Assembly (NCBI GenBank): GCA_035533295.1
Contig: DATLUA010000066.1
Coordinates: 1 to 37,905, forward strand
Source of the DNA: JAGWJU01 sp035533295
GTDB taxonomy: Bacteria > Elusimicrobiota > Elusimicrobia > UBA1565 > UBA9628
Reading direction: 5' to 3'
DNA length: 37,905 bases
Position numbers and translations under genes: made by a program. Position 1 is the first letter of the stretch; each line of letters opens with the position of its first letter. Shown piece by piece: positions 14,701-24,955 of the stretch. Under the pieces are notes generated by a model that was given only the letters and a program-made list of their open reading frames with translations, was not told the origin of the DNA and did not search any database.

Positions 14701-15215
14701 GCGCTTCCGTTTTGGGCGTCGACCCGGGAGTCTCCGAGACCGGCTGGGCCGTTCTCGAAGCGGCGGACGGAGCGCCGCGCCTCATGGCCTCGGGGCTCGT
14801 CAAGACCTACCCCGAGACCGAATTTCCCGAGCGGCTGACCTTCCTGCACAGTTCGCTGGCCGCGCTCATCGAGGAGCACGAGCCGTCCTCCATGGCCATC
14901 GAGGAAATGTTTTTCATGAAGGCCGCCCACACCATCCGCAAGACGCTCCAAGCCCGCGGCGTCCTCATTCTGGCCGCGGCCCAGCGCGGGCTTCCCATCC
15001 GCGAATACAACCCCCGGACCATCAAGCTTTCCCTGACCGGCAGCGGCCAGGCCAAGAAGCCGCAGATTCAAAGCGCGGTCAAGCGCGCCCTGGGCCTCTC
15101 GGACATCCTGCGCCCGGACGACGTCTCGGACGCCGCGGCCATTGCTCTCTGCCACCTGCGCTCGGAGCGCTCCTCGCGCCTGCGCGTCCTGGAGCGGCAC
15201 GGAGCCCGGGCATGA
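14697..15215 (+). CDS. ruvC: Holliday junction endonuclease RuvC
   Basis: 172 residues from the ATG at 14697 (ATGA overlap with yebC). The RNase H-like fold shows the acidic active-site residues: D9 in VLGVDPGVSETGWAV, the Glu of SMAIEEMFF, and the paired Asp in RPDDVSDAAAIALCH. It resolves Holliday junctions delivered by RuvAB. Length is normal for the family. It is followed after 13 bp by ruvA. Confidence 0.97.
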
Positions 15216-15228
15216 GCGCGGCCAAGCC

Positions 15229-15855
15229 ATGATCGCGTCCTTGCGCGGCAGCGTCTCGTCCCGGACCAAGGAAAGCGTCGTCTTGGACGTGGGCGGCGTC
15301 GGCTACGAGGTCTACATGACGTCCTCCGACCTGGCCCGTCTGCCGGAAGCCGGCCAGGAGGCCCTCGTTCTCATCGAGGAATCCTTCGCCATGTACGGCG
15401 GCGGACCGACTCTCTACGGATTTTTGGCGCCGGTCGAAAAGGCCATGTTCTCCACGTTCCGGGACCAAGTGCCCTCGACCGGGGCGAAAAAAGCGCTCGA
15501 GTACCTCGAGCGCGCCTCCAAGTCGCTGCCGGATTTCAGGCGCGCGGTGCTGGACAAGGACTCCAAGATGCTCTGCGCGGTCTTCGGGTTCACCAAGAAG
15601 ACCGCGGACAAGCTCATCGCCGCGCTCAAGGACAACATGGAGGCCATCAGCGTGCCGGGCCAGGCGCGCCTGGCCCGGGCCGACGGCGACGGCGCGCCGG
15701 CGAGCGGCGCGCTCTCCCAAGCGTTGGGCGCCTTGTCCGCTTTAGGATACCGCCCTTCCGAGGCGCGCGCGGCGCTTGAAGCCGTGGCCGGCGAAACGGG
15801 AGGCCGCGCCCTGCCGGTCGAGCAAATGGTGCGCTTGGCGCTCAAGAAACTGTGA
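15229..15855 (+). CDS. ruvA: Holliday junction branch-migration complex subunit RuvA
   Basis: 208 residues from the ATG at 15229 (MIASLRGSV). The N-terminal OB domain carries VVLDVGGVGYEVYMTSSDL. Helix-hairpin-helix region around residues 70-125 is somewhat divergent (STGAKKALEYLE, FGFTKKTADKLIAALKD). The C-terminal UBA-like domain III is present (ALGALSALGYRPSEARAALE), which contacts RuvB. It binds four-way junctions and loads RuvB. The stop overlaps the ruvB GTG start. Confidence 0.96.
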   Translation: MIASLRGSVSSRTKESVVLDVGGVGYEVYMTSSDLARLPEAGQEALVLIEESFAMYGGGPTLYGFLAPVEKAMFSTFRDQVPSTGAKKALEYLERASKSLPDFRRAVLDKDSKMLCAVFGFTKKTADKLIAALKDNMEAISVPGQARLARADGDGAPASGALSQALGALSALGYRPSEARAALEAVAGETGGRALPVEQMVRLALKKL

Positions 15856-16883
15856 CGGCTAAAAACGAGGCGGACGCCGTGCTGGGCGCCCAAAAGCAGC
15901 CCAGCGACGAGCCCTTGGACCGCGCGCTGCGGCCCAAGACCTTGGACGAGTTCATCGGCCAGGATCACCTGAAGGAAAACCTCAAGGTTTTCCTGGAAGC
16001 CGCCAAGAACCGCAAGGAGCCGCTCGACCACTGCCTGTTTTATTCCCCCCCGGGGCTGGGCAAGACCACGCTCGCCAACATCATGGCCCGCGAGATGGGC
16101 GTCAATCTGCGCACCTCCTCGGGCCCGGTCCTGGAGCGCGTCGGGGACTTGGCCGCGCTCCTGACCGACCTCTCCGACGGCGACGTGCTCTTCATCGACG
16201 AAATCCACCGCTTGAATCCCCTGGTCGAGGAGTCGCTCTATCCCGTCATGGAGGACTACACGTTTTTCATCTCGACCGGCAAAGGGCCGACGGCCGAGAC
16301 CTTGAAGCTCGCGGTGCCGCGCTTTACCTTAATCGGCGCCACGACGCGCGCCGGGCTTTTGACCGGGCCCCTGCGCGACCGCTTCGGCATCATCGGCAAC
16401 CTCAATTTCTACGGCGAGAAGGAGCTCTCGGACATCGTCCGGCGCTCGGCTCAAATCCTCGGCATCACGACGGAAGGCGACGGGGCCGGCGAAATCGCCC
16501 GGCGCTGCCGCGGCACCCCGCGCATCGCCAACCGGCTTTTGCGCCGCGTGCGCGACTTCGCCGAGGTCAGGGGCGAGGGCAGCATCACCGCCCCTGCCGC
16601 GCGCTATGCCTTGGACCGCTTGGAGGTCGACCCCCTGGGCTTGGACGCCATGGATAGAAAAATTTTGGAGGCCATCATCGACAAGTTCGAGGGCGGACCC
16701 GTCGGCGTCGAGAGCCTGGCCATCGCGGTGAGCGAGGAAATCGACACCCTGACCGACGTCATCGAGCCCTTCCTCATCCAGTCCGGGTTCATCTCCCGGA
16801 CGCCGCGCGGACGCACCGCCACCTCCAGAGCTTATGCCCATCTTGAACGCACACCGCCGCCCAAACCCCGGGAGCTGTTCTAG
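15852..16883 (+). CDS. ruvB: Holliday junction DNA helicase RuvB
   Basis: 343 residues from a GTG at 15852 (GTGA overlap). AAA+ ATPase with Walker A PPGLGKTTLA, Walker B DVLFIDEIHRL, sensor 1 IGATTRAG, the arginine-finger region GPLRDRFGI, sensor 2 GTPRIANRLLRRVRDFAEV and the C-terminal winged helix FLIQSGFISRTPRGRTATS. All family motifs are intact and length is normal. It powers branch migration with RuvA. Confidence 0.98.
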   Translation: MTAKNEADAVLGAQKQPSDEPLDRALRPKTLDEFIGQDHLKENLKVFLEAAKNRKEPLDHCLFYSPPGLGKTTLANIMAREMGVNLRTSSGPVLERVGDLAALLTDLSDGDVLFIDEIHRLNPLVEESLYPVMEDYTFFISTGKGPTAETLKLAVPRFTLIGATTRAGLLTGPLRDRFGIIGNLNFYGEKELSDIVRRSAQILGITTEGDGAGEIARRCRGTPRIANRLLRRVRDFAEVRGEGSITAPAARYALDRLEVDPLGLDAMDRKILEAIIDKFEGGPVGVESLAIAVSEEIDTLTDVIEPFLIQSGFISRTPRGRTATSRAYAHLERTPPPKPRELF

Positions 16884-18063
16884 CCTTTTCGCCGCCTTCG
16901 GCGTCCTGGGTCTCTTTCTCTTCGCGTCCCCGGCCCGGGCGAAGAAAAGCCTGCGCATCCTGAGCTCCGATTTCGTGCCGGCGACGCGGCCCTCCATCCG
17001 CAAAATCCGCATCGGCGTCATCCTGCACGCGGACAAAATCCGCCTCGCCTGCCGGGGCCGCTGCACCTTCGACGACGCCGCGGGCAAGCTCTACTACCTC
17101 GTTCCCGGCAAGAAGTACGACGTGCGGGCCTTGAAAGACGGCCTCAAGCTCGGCGGCCTCGTCATCGGCCCCCGCACGACCATCCTGACCAAGAGGATGA
17201 CCGACTGCGCGCTTTTGAACGGCCGCTGCTACCGCGGCAAGCTCGTGCTGCGGCGCGACGCGGACGGCGCCGTGACCGCGGTCGACGTGCTCGACATCGA
17301 GGACTACCTGATGGGCGTGCTCCCGGGCGAGATGGACCCCTCCTGGCCGCTCGAGGCCTTGAAGGCCCAGGCCGTCGTCGCGCGCACCTACGCCTACACC
17401 CAATTGGACAAGTACGAGGACGAGGGCTACGACTTGACCGGCGACACCCGCTCCCAAATGTTCGGAAGCTTGGGCCAGGTCCCTTTAAGCGTCCGCGAAG
17501 CGGTCAACGAGACCTCGGGCCAGGTCCTGGGCTACAAGGGGCGGATACTAGACGTCTACTACCACTCCTGCTCCGGCGGACACACCGCCGACGAGGCCGA
17601 AATATGGGGCGGCGCCGAGCCGCCGCCGCCCTTGCGCGGGGTCCGCGACCCTTACAGCCGCGGCTGTCCCGACTACGACTGGAAGGCCTACGTCCCCTTG
17701 TCCAAGGTCCTCGCGGCCATCGAGCCCGGAAGCCTGCTGGCCGGCCCCCTGGAGTCCTTCCGCATCGGCCACGAATACTGGGACGGCTACGTGAAGAACT
17801 TCGTCGCCGGCATCGACGGCGATCCGATCCCGATCGCGGCGAGCAAGTTTCGCCGGCGCATCGGCGCCTATTGGCTCAAGAGCGACCGCATCTACCGCAT
17901 CCGGGTGCTCTCAGACTCGGTCGAGTTCGAGGGCCACGGCCTGGGCCACGGCGTGGGCTTAAGCCAATGGGGCGCGCGCGATCTGGCCAAGCTCGGCCGC
18001 AGCTACCAGCGCATCCTGAAATTCTATTTTCCCGGATCCTACCTCGCGGTGGTGGTGCAGTGA
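16834..18063 (+). CDS. SpoIID/LytB-domain protein (peptidoglycan lytic transglycosylase-like), secreted
   Basis: 409 residues from the ATG at 16834, overlapping ruvB by 50 bp; no later in-frame ATG precedes the signal sequence (SLFAAFGVLGLFLFASPARA). The SpoIID/LytB domain spans about residues 130-400: VLDIEDYLMGVLPGEMDPSW, EALKAQAVVARTYA, YHSCSGGHTADEAE and GHGLGHGVGLSQWGARDLA. In spore formers SpoIID cleaves denuded peptidoglycan; homologues in non-sporulating bacteria are wall-remodelling enzymes. The GTGA overlap with queA places it in the ruv-que operon. The substrate here is not known. Confidence 0.93.
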   Translation: MPILNAHRRPNPGSCSSLFAAFGVLGLFLFASPARAKKSLRILSSDFVPATRPSIRKIRIGVILHADKIRLACRGRCTFDDAAGKLYYLVPGKKYDVRALKDGLKLGGLVIGPRTTILTKRMTDCALLNGRCYRGKLVLRRDADGAVTAVDVLDIEDYLMGVLPGEMDPSWPLEALKAQAVVARTYAYTQLDKYEDEGYDLTGDTRSQMFGSLGQVPLSVREAVNETSGQVLGYKGRILDVYYHSCSGGHTADEAEIWGGAEPPPPLRGVRDPYSRGCPDYDWKAYVPLSKVLAAIEPGSLLAGPLESFRIGHEYWDGYVKNFVAGIDGDPIPIAASKFRRRIGAYWLKSDRIYRIRVLSDSVEFEGHGLGHGVGLSQWGARDLAKLGRSYQRILKFYFPGSYLAVVVQ

Positions 18064-19100
18064 GCCGCCGCCTCGCGGATTACGATTTCGAGTTCCCCGA
18101 GGAGCTCATCGCCTCCGAGCCCGCGGAGCCGCGCGACTCGGCCAAGCTCATGGTGGTCGACGCCGGCACCGGCCGCCGCGAGCAAGCCGTCTTTAGCGAC
18201 TTGGCCCGGTGGCTCAAGCCCGGAGACTGCCTGGTCGTGAACGCGAGCAAGGTCCTGCCCTGCCGCCTCTTGGGCAAGAAGGCGACCGGCGGCCGCGCCG
18301 ACGTGCTCTTGGTCAAGGAATTGGAGGCCGGAACCTGGACGGCGCTTTCCTCGGGCTTGAAGCCGGGAACGGCTCTGGTCTTTGGGGCGGAGGGCGAAGA
18401 CTCCGCGCGCGCCGAGGTTCTCTCCTTGAACGACGACGGGGAATACGTCCTGCGTTTCGACGCCCCCGACCTCATGGCGTTTTTGCGCCGCCGCGGCCTC
18501 GCCCCCCTGCCGCCGTATATTTCCAAGCGGAAAAAAGAATTTGCCGGCGACCGCGAGCGCTACCAGACCGTCTACGCGGAAAAAGAGGGCTCCATCGCCG
18601 CGCCGACCGCCGGCCTGCATTTCACGCCCGGGCTCCTGGAGAACTTGGAGCGCTCCGGCGTCCGCGTCGCCAAGCTCGTCCTGCACGTCGGCCGGGGCAC
18701 GTTTCGCCCCATCGTCGCGGACGACGTGGAGGCGCACGAGATGCTGCCGGAGCACTACCTTCTGCCGGCAGAGGAAGCCCGAAAGATTTCCAGCGCGGCG
18801 GCTTCGGGAGGCCGCGTGGTCGCGGTCGGAACCACCAGCATGCGGACCATCGAATCTTTGGCCCGGCGCCCGGAGGGCTTCGGCCCCGGCGAGGGCTGGA
18901 CGGATTTGTTCATCCGGCCGGGGCACGAGTTTAAAATCGCCCGAGGACTCATCACCAATTTCCACTGGCCCAAATCCACGCCGCTGCTTTTGGCCTCGGC
19001 GTTTCTGGGCCGCGAAAAGCTCCTTGAGGCCTACCAGGAAGCCTTCCGCGAACGCTTCCGCCTGTTCTCCTACGGCGACGCGATGCTGATTTTAAAATGA
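18060..19100 (+). CDS. queA: S-adenosylmethionine:tRNA ribosyltransferase-isomerase QueA
   Basis: 346 residues from a GTG at 18060 overlapping the spoIID-like stop (GTGA); the longer upstream frame is out of register with any real gene. Motifs include YDFEFPEELIASEPAEPRDS, the LPCRLLGKK region, SIAAPTAGLHFTPGLLENLE, VGRGTFRPI and GTTSMRTIES. The ending has TNFHWPKSTPLLLASAFLG and the family's FRLFSYGDAMLI. It transfers and isomerises ribose from SAM to preQ1-modified tRNA, making epoxyqueuosine. It acts after Tgt, encoded next in the operon. Confidence 0.98.
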   Translation: MSRRLADYDFEFPEELIASEPAEPRDSAKLMVVDAGTGRREQAVFSDLARWLKPGDCLVVNASKVLPCRLLGKKATGGRADVLLVKELEAGTWTALSSGLKPGTALVFGAEGEDSARAEVLSLNDDGEYVLRFDAPDLMAFLRRRGLAPLPPYISKRKKEFAGDRERYQTVYAEKEGSIAAPTAGLHFTPGLLENLERSGVRVAKLVLHVGRGTFRPIVADDVEAHEMLPEHYLLPAEEARKISSAAASGGRVVAVGTTSMRTIESLARRPEGFGPGEGWTDLFIRPGHEFKIARGLITNFHWPKSTPLLLASAFLGREKLLEAYQEAFRERFRLFSYGDAMLILK

Positions 19101-20290
19101 CTGAAAACTTGCCCCCTCACTTTAACCCTCTCCCTTTAGGGAGAGGGCAGGGTGAGGGTAATGCCGTATTCTCCGTTCTCGCCCAGGACTCCTCGTCCAA
19201 GGCGCGCGCCGGGGTGCTGCGCACGCCGCGCGGCGAGGTGCCGACGCCGGTCTTCATGCCGGTCGCGACCCAGGCCTCGGTCAAGACCGTCTCGCAGGAG
19301 GACTTGAAGCTTCTGGGCGTGCGCGCGATTCTGGCCAACAGCTACCACCTCTACCTGCGGCCGGGCCTGGACACCGTCAAGGCCGCGGGCGGCCTGCATA
19401 AATTCATGGGCTACGACGGCATGATCCTGACCGATTCGGGCGGCTTCCAGGTCCTGAGCCAGGCCGGCCTGCGCGACATCGACGACGACGGCGTGAGCTT
19501 CCGCTCGCACATCGACGGCAGCGCGCACCGCTTGACGCCCGAGAAAGTCATCGAGATTCAGTCCGCGCTGGGCTCGGACTGCTGGACCACGCTGGATCAC
19601 TGCCCGCCCTATCCGTCCTCCGAGAAGGAAGCCGAGGCGGCCTTGGGGCGCACGCTGCGCTGGACCGAGCGCTCCGTGCCGGCGCTCAACCGCGCGCGCG
19701 AGAGCGGCAAAGAGTGCCTGTTTTTTCCCATCGCGCAGGGCTCGTTTTTTCCGGAGCTGCGCCGGCGCGCGGCCGAGCACATGGGCGAGATTCCCGCCGA
19801 CGGCGTGTCCATCGGCGGATTCTCCGTGGGCGAGCCCAAGGACATGACCTGGGACATCCTGAGCCGCACGACCGAGTTCCTGCCCAAGGACAAGCCGCGC
19901 TACTTGATGGGCGTGGGCACGCCCGAGGATTTGTGGAGCGCCGTGGCCTGCGGCATCGACATGATGGACTGCGTGTATCCCACCCGCGTGGCCCGTAACG
20001 GCGGCGTGATGACCCGGCGCGGGCAGTTCAACATCGGCAACAGCCCTTTTAGGAAGGATTTCTCGGCGCTGGATCCCGACTGCGGGTGCTTTGTCTGCGC
20101 CGGCTACAGCCGCGCCTACTTAAGCCACCTGTTCCGCGCCAAGGAATTGGCGGCGCTGCGGCTCCTGACCTTCCACAACCTGCAGCTCATGGCGGACGTC
20201 GCCGCGCAGATTCGCCGCGCCATCGTGGAAGGCCGGTTCACGGACGAGCGCAAGCGCTTCCTGTCCGTCTTCCGCGCGGCCAAGTCCTAA
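19097..20290 (+). CDS. tgt: Queuine/preQ1 tRNA-ribosyltransferase Tgt
   Basis: 397 residues from the ATG at 19097 (ATGA overlap with queA). The TIM barrel motifs are clear: LTDSGGFQVLSQ, GGFSVGEPKD, MDCVYPTRVARNGG with the nucleophile Asp, and zinc ligands CGCFVC plus the His of TFHN. It exchanges guanine-34 for preQ1 in GUN-anticodon tRNAs. Oddity: residues 6-22 (PPHFNPLPLGRGQGEGN) are encoded by a 45-bp palindromic repeat inserted between the start codon and the conserved N-terminus. No alternative in-frame start lies after it before VFSVLAQ. The usual DEC triplet is DHC here (TLDHCPPYPSS). Confidence 0.97.
   Translation: MTENLPPHFNPLPLGRGQGEGNAVFSVLAQDSSSKARAGVLRTPRGEVPTPVFMPVATQASVKTVSQEDLKLLGVRAILANSYHLYLRPGLDTVKAAGGLHKFMGYDGMILTDSGGFQVLSQAGLRDIDDDGVSFRSHIDGSAHRLTPEKVIEIQSALGSDCWTTLDHCPPYPSSEKEAEAALGRTLRWTERSVPALNRARESGKECLFFPIAQGSFFPELRRRAAEHMGEIPADGVSIGGFSVGEPKDMTWDILSRTTEFLPKDKPRYLMGVGTPEDLWSAVACGIDMMDCVYPTRVARNGGVMTRRGQFNIGNSPFRKDFSALDPDCGCFVCAGYSRAYLSHLFRAKELAALRLLTFHNLQLMADVAAQIRRAIVEGRFTDERKRFLSVFRAAKS
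19114..19158. repeat. 45-bp palindromic repeat inserted in frame in tgt
   Basis: CCCTCAC (19114-19120) pairs with GTGAGGG (19152-19158) and CCCTCTCCC with GGGAGAGGG across a TTTA loop. This sequence type is a dispersed palindromic repeat seen in many bacterial genomes, usually between genes. Here its length keeps the frame and adds about 15 residues to Tgt. Confidence 0.85.
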
Positions 20291-20298
20291 CGACGGCT

Positions 20299-21921
20299 CT
20301 ACTTGCCCTGGTTGTCGGTCGCGCGGATGAAGGCCGCCACGTTGTCGTGGAGCTTCACGAGCGCCGGCTGGTGCACGTAGACCATGTGGCCCGACTGGTA
20401 GAAGCGGAACGAGATGTTCTTGAAGAGCTTCCTGGGAATCTGCAGGTGGCGCATCTCGTAAACCGCCGCCTCGAAGGGCGTGGCCAGATCGAAGTAGCCG
20501 GCGTTCAAGAGAACCTTTAGGTCCGGATTCTGCTTCATCGCGTCGGCCAGGTCGGGCATCACGTTGGGCGTGGAGCTCTCGTTGCCGTAAGGCGGCTGGA
20601 GAACCGTGAAGTTCCAGTGCTCGATGCTGTCGATTTCCGGCTTGTAGATCTCGTCCGTGCTGTAGTCGAGAACCTTGTGGGCGTAATTGTTGAAGGCGGA
20701 GACGTAGGCCGAGCTGATGGCGGCGCCCTGCGGGTCGTAGTTCGCCTCCTTGCTCAGCGGATCGAGCGTGGGGCCCGAAAAGCGCGTGTCCAAGCGGCCG
20801 ACCGTATCGTCCGAGTCGCCCTCCAGGTTCTTCTCGAATTCCCCACCGTCGATGCGCAGATTGGCCTTGAGGATATAGGAGACCGGGAGGCCCGTGTAGT
20901 CGTGCAGCTTCTCCGCGACGGCCTGCTTGGTCTTGGGATCCAGCCCCAAGCCGGCGTTCAAGGCCTGGGCGTAGCCGCCGGTCGAGAACGCCTTGACCTC
21001 GCCCAATAAGGCGTCCAAATCCTTATACCGCGCGGGCAGCTTGTGGTGATACCACGCCGTGGCCGCGTAGGTCGGCAGGGCCAGGACGTAGGGCAAATCG
21101 ATGGCCGGGTTGGTCTCGGGGCCGTCGACGCTCAAGTCGTAGTTGAGGATTTGGGACAAGAGGATGACGCCGTTGAAATCCACGTCGTCGTCGGTCTCCA
21201 GGCGGTCGACCAGGATGGCCGAGCGGGTGGTGCCGTAGCTCTCGCCGAAAAGATACTTGGGCGAGTTCCAGCGCCCGTACTTGGAGAGAAACTGCAGGAT
21301 GAACTGGGCGAAGGCGTGCGCGTCCTGGTCCATGCCGTAGAAATTCTTCTGGGCGTCCTTGCCCGCGATGCGGGAGAATCCCGTGCCCGGGGCGTCGATG
21401 AACACCAAGTCGGTGGCGTCCAGCAGGCTCCAATCGTTGTTGACCACCTTGTAGGGCGCGGCCGGCGTATGCGCGTCGTCCAAGGTGACCACGCGGCGGG
21501 GCCCGAAGGCGCCCATATGCAGCCAGACCGTGGAGGAGCCGGGGCCGCCATTATAAAGGAAGGTGACGGGGCGCGTGGCCGGATCGGCGCCTTTCTTGAA
21601 GTAAGCCACGTAGAACATGGAGGACTCGGCCGGGGGCGTCTTCAAATCGTTCTTGGCGGCCTCGGAGCCCGGCACGGGCGGCACGTCGTCCCAGGCCTTG
21701 GCGTGCACGACCAGGGTCCCGGCCACGGCCGTGTAGTCGATGCGCTTGCCCTCGACGGTCACGGAGCCCTCGGTGGTCTTCTCGCTGGGCTTGAAGAAAT
21801 CCAGGACTACGGGCTTTCCCGAATCATCCGGCGCGGATTTTTTCGCTTTGTCCGCGGCGAAAGCGGGCAGGACGGCGGCGGCGAGCGAAAAGGCCGCGGC
21901 GAGGGCGCAGAGTTTCTTCAT
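20299..21921 (-). CDS. Secreted S10-family serine carboxypeptidase-like protein
   Basis: 540 residues from the ATG at 21921, with AAGGAGA upstream and a signal peptide (MKKLCALAAAFSLAAAVLPA, then FA). The S10 alpha/beta-hydrolase signature is present: FLYNGGPGSSTVWLHMG for the oxyanion region, DAPGTGFS, and LFGESYGTTR with the nucleophile Ser228. The acid is the Asp of AGYFDLATP and the base the His of QSGHMVYVHQ. All three catalytic residues are present, so exported carboxypeptidase activity is likely. It is convergent with tgt (8 bp apart) and divergent from hppA. A GATAAT on the minus strand near 21967 could be its -10, without a clear -35. Confidence 0.93.
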   Translation of the reverse strand: MKKLCALAAAFSLAAAVLPAFAADKAKKSAPDDSGKPVVLDFFKPSEKTTEGSVTVEGKRIDYTAVAGTLVVHAKAWDDVPPVPGSEAAKNDLKTPPAESSMFYVAYFKKGADPATRPVTFLYNGGPGSSTVWLHMGAFGPRRVVTLDDAHTPAAPYKVVNNDWSLLDATDLVFIDAPGTGFSRIAGKDAQKNFYGMDQDAHAFAQFILQFLSKYGRWNSPKYLFGESYGTTRSAILVDRLETDDDVDFNGVILLSQILNYDLSVDGPETNPAIDLPYVLALPTYAATAWYHHKLPARYKDLDALLGEVKAFSTGGYAQALNAGLGLDPKTKQAVAEKLHDYTGLPVSYILKANLRIDGGEFEKNLEGDSDDTVGRLDTRFSGPTLDPLSKEANYDPQGAAISSAYVSAFNNYAHKVLDYSTDEIYKPEIDSIEHWNFTVLQPPYGNESSTPNVMPDLADAMKQNPDLKVLLNAGYFDLATPFEAAVYEMRHLQIPRKLFKNISFRFYQSGHMVYVHQPALVKLHDNVAAFIRATDNQGK

Positions 21922-22015
21922 CACGTTCTCCTTATTTGGCGTTAAAACGGATTTCCATCCTACCAAATTATCGCGGCGGGGCAACGCTATTGCCGCGTCC
22001 CCCGCTGCCCCCGCC

Positions 22016-22044
22016 TTGACTCGCACAATCGAGTTCGCTAAAAT
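22016..22044 (+). promoter_or_regulatory. hppA promoter (TTGACT-17-TAAAAT), near-leaderless
   Basis: TTGACT (22016-22021), 17-bp spacer, TAAAAT (22039-22044). The hppA ATG is 8 nt after the -10, so transcription probably starts at or within 2 nt of the ATG. There is no Shine-Dalgarno. Confidence 0.75.
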
Positions 22045-22052
22045 CTGCCACC

Positions 22053-24452
<2,400 letters not shown>

Positions 24453-24472
24453 CAACCGGCGTTTTTTGACAT

Positions 24473-24558
24473 CCCGAACTTCCGAAATGCGTTGGTTCGG
24501 GACGTAAAAAACCTACGGCCTTTGGATGTTTTTTACGGCGCCCTTCCCTTTAAGGGCG
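24473..24558. terminator. Three tandem hairpins between hppA and yajC
   Basis: CCCGAAC/GTTCGGG (24473-24501), CGTAAAAAAC/GTTTTTTACG (24503-24537) and CGCCCTT/AAGGGCG (24539-24558) are perfect inverted repeats. The middle one has a T6 run in its right arm. They probably end hppA transcription, although none has a classical T-tail after the stem. Confidence 0.5.
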
Positions 24559-24564
24559 GGAAGT

Positions 24565-24573
24565 TGCTAGAAT
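24565..24573 (+). promoter_or_regulatory. yajC-secDF promoter, extended -10 (TGCTAGAAT)
   Basis: TGC directly precedes TAGAAT, matching an extended -10 element, 31 nt before the yajC ATG. No -35 is evident, as is usual for extended -10 promoters. The predicted 5' UTR of about 25 nt contains AAAGGAGA. Confidence 0.5.
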
Positions 24574-24604
24574 CTGCGAGGCCGGTTTATTTAAAGGAGA
24601 TTTC

Positions 24605-24937
24605 ATGCAGTCTTCGCCCAGCCCGTTCATGAGCCTCATCCCCATCGTCGCCATCTTCGTCATTTTCTACGTCCTCCTCATCCGACCCCAGCACAAGCAG
24701 CAAAAAGCCCACGACAAGATGCTGGCCGACTTGAAGAAAGGCGACAAGATCATGACCACCGGCGGCCTTTACGGCGTCATCACGGGCATCAAGGGCAACG
24801 ACCTCGAGGTCAAATTTTCAGAGACGGTCAAGCTGACGCTGGCCCGCTCCGCCGTGGCCAAGCTCATGCAGGCGCCGGCCGCGGGAACGCCGGGCCAGGA
24901 GCCAAACGCTCCGGCCAAGGAGGAAACGGCCGCTTAA
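24605..24937 (+). CDS. yajC: Preprotein translocase accessory subunit YajC
   Basis: 110 residues with one N-terminal membrane helix (PIVAIFVIFYVLLIRPQHKQ) and a small cytosolic SH3-like domain (KKGDKIMTTGGLYGVITGIK). The start has AAAGGAGA 5 nt upstream. YajC associates with SecDF-YidC in the inner membrane. secD follows 18 bp later. Length and motifs are ordinary for the family. Confidence 0.96.
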   Translation: MQSSPSPFMSLIPIVAIFVIFYVLLIRPQHKQQKAHDKMLADLKKGDKIMTTGGLYGVITGIKGNDLEVKFSETVKLTLARSAVAKLMQAPAAGTPGQEPNAPAKEETAA

Positions 24938-24955
24938 CCGGCCGCTCGCCCAGGC

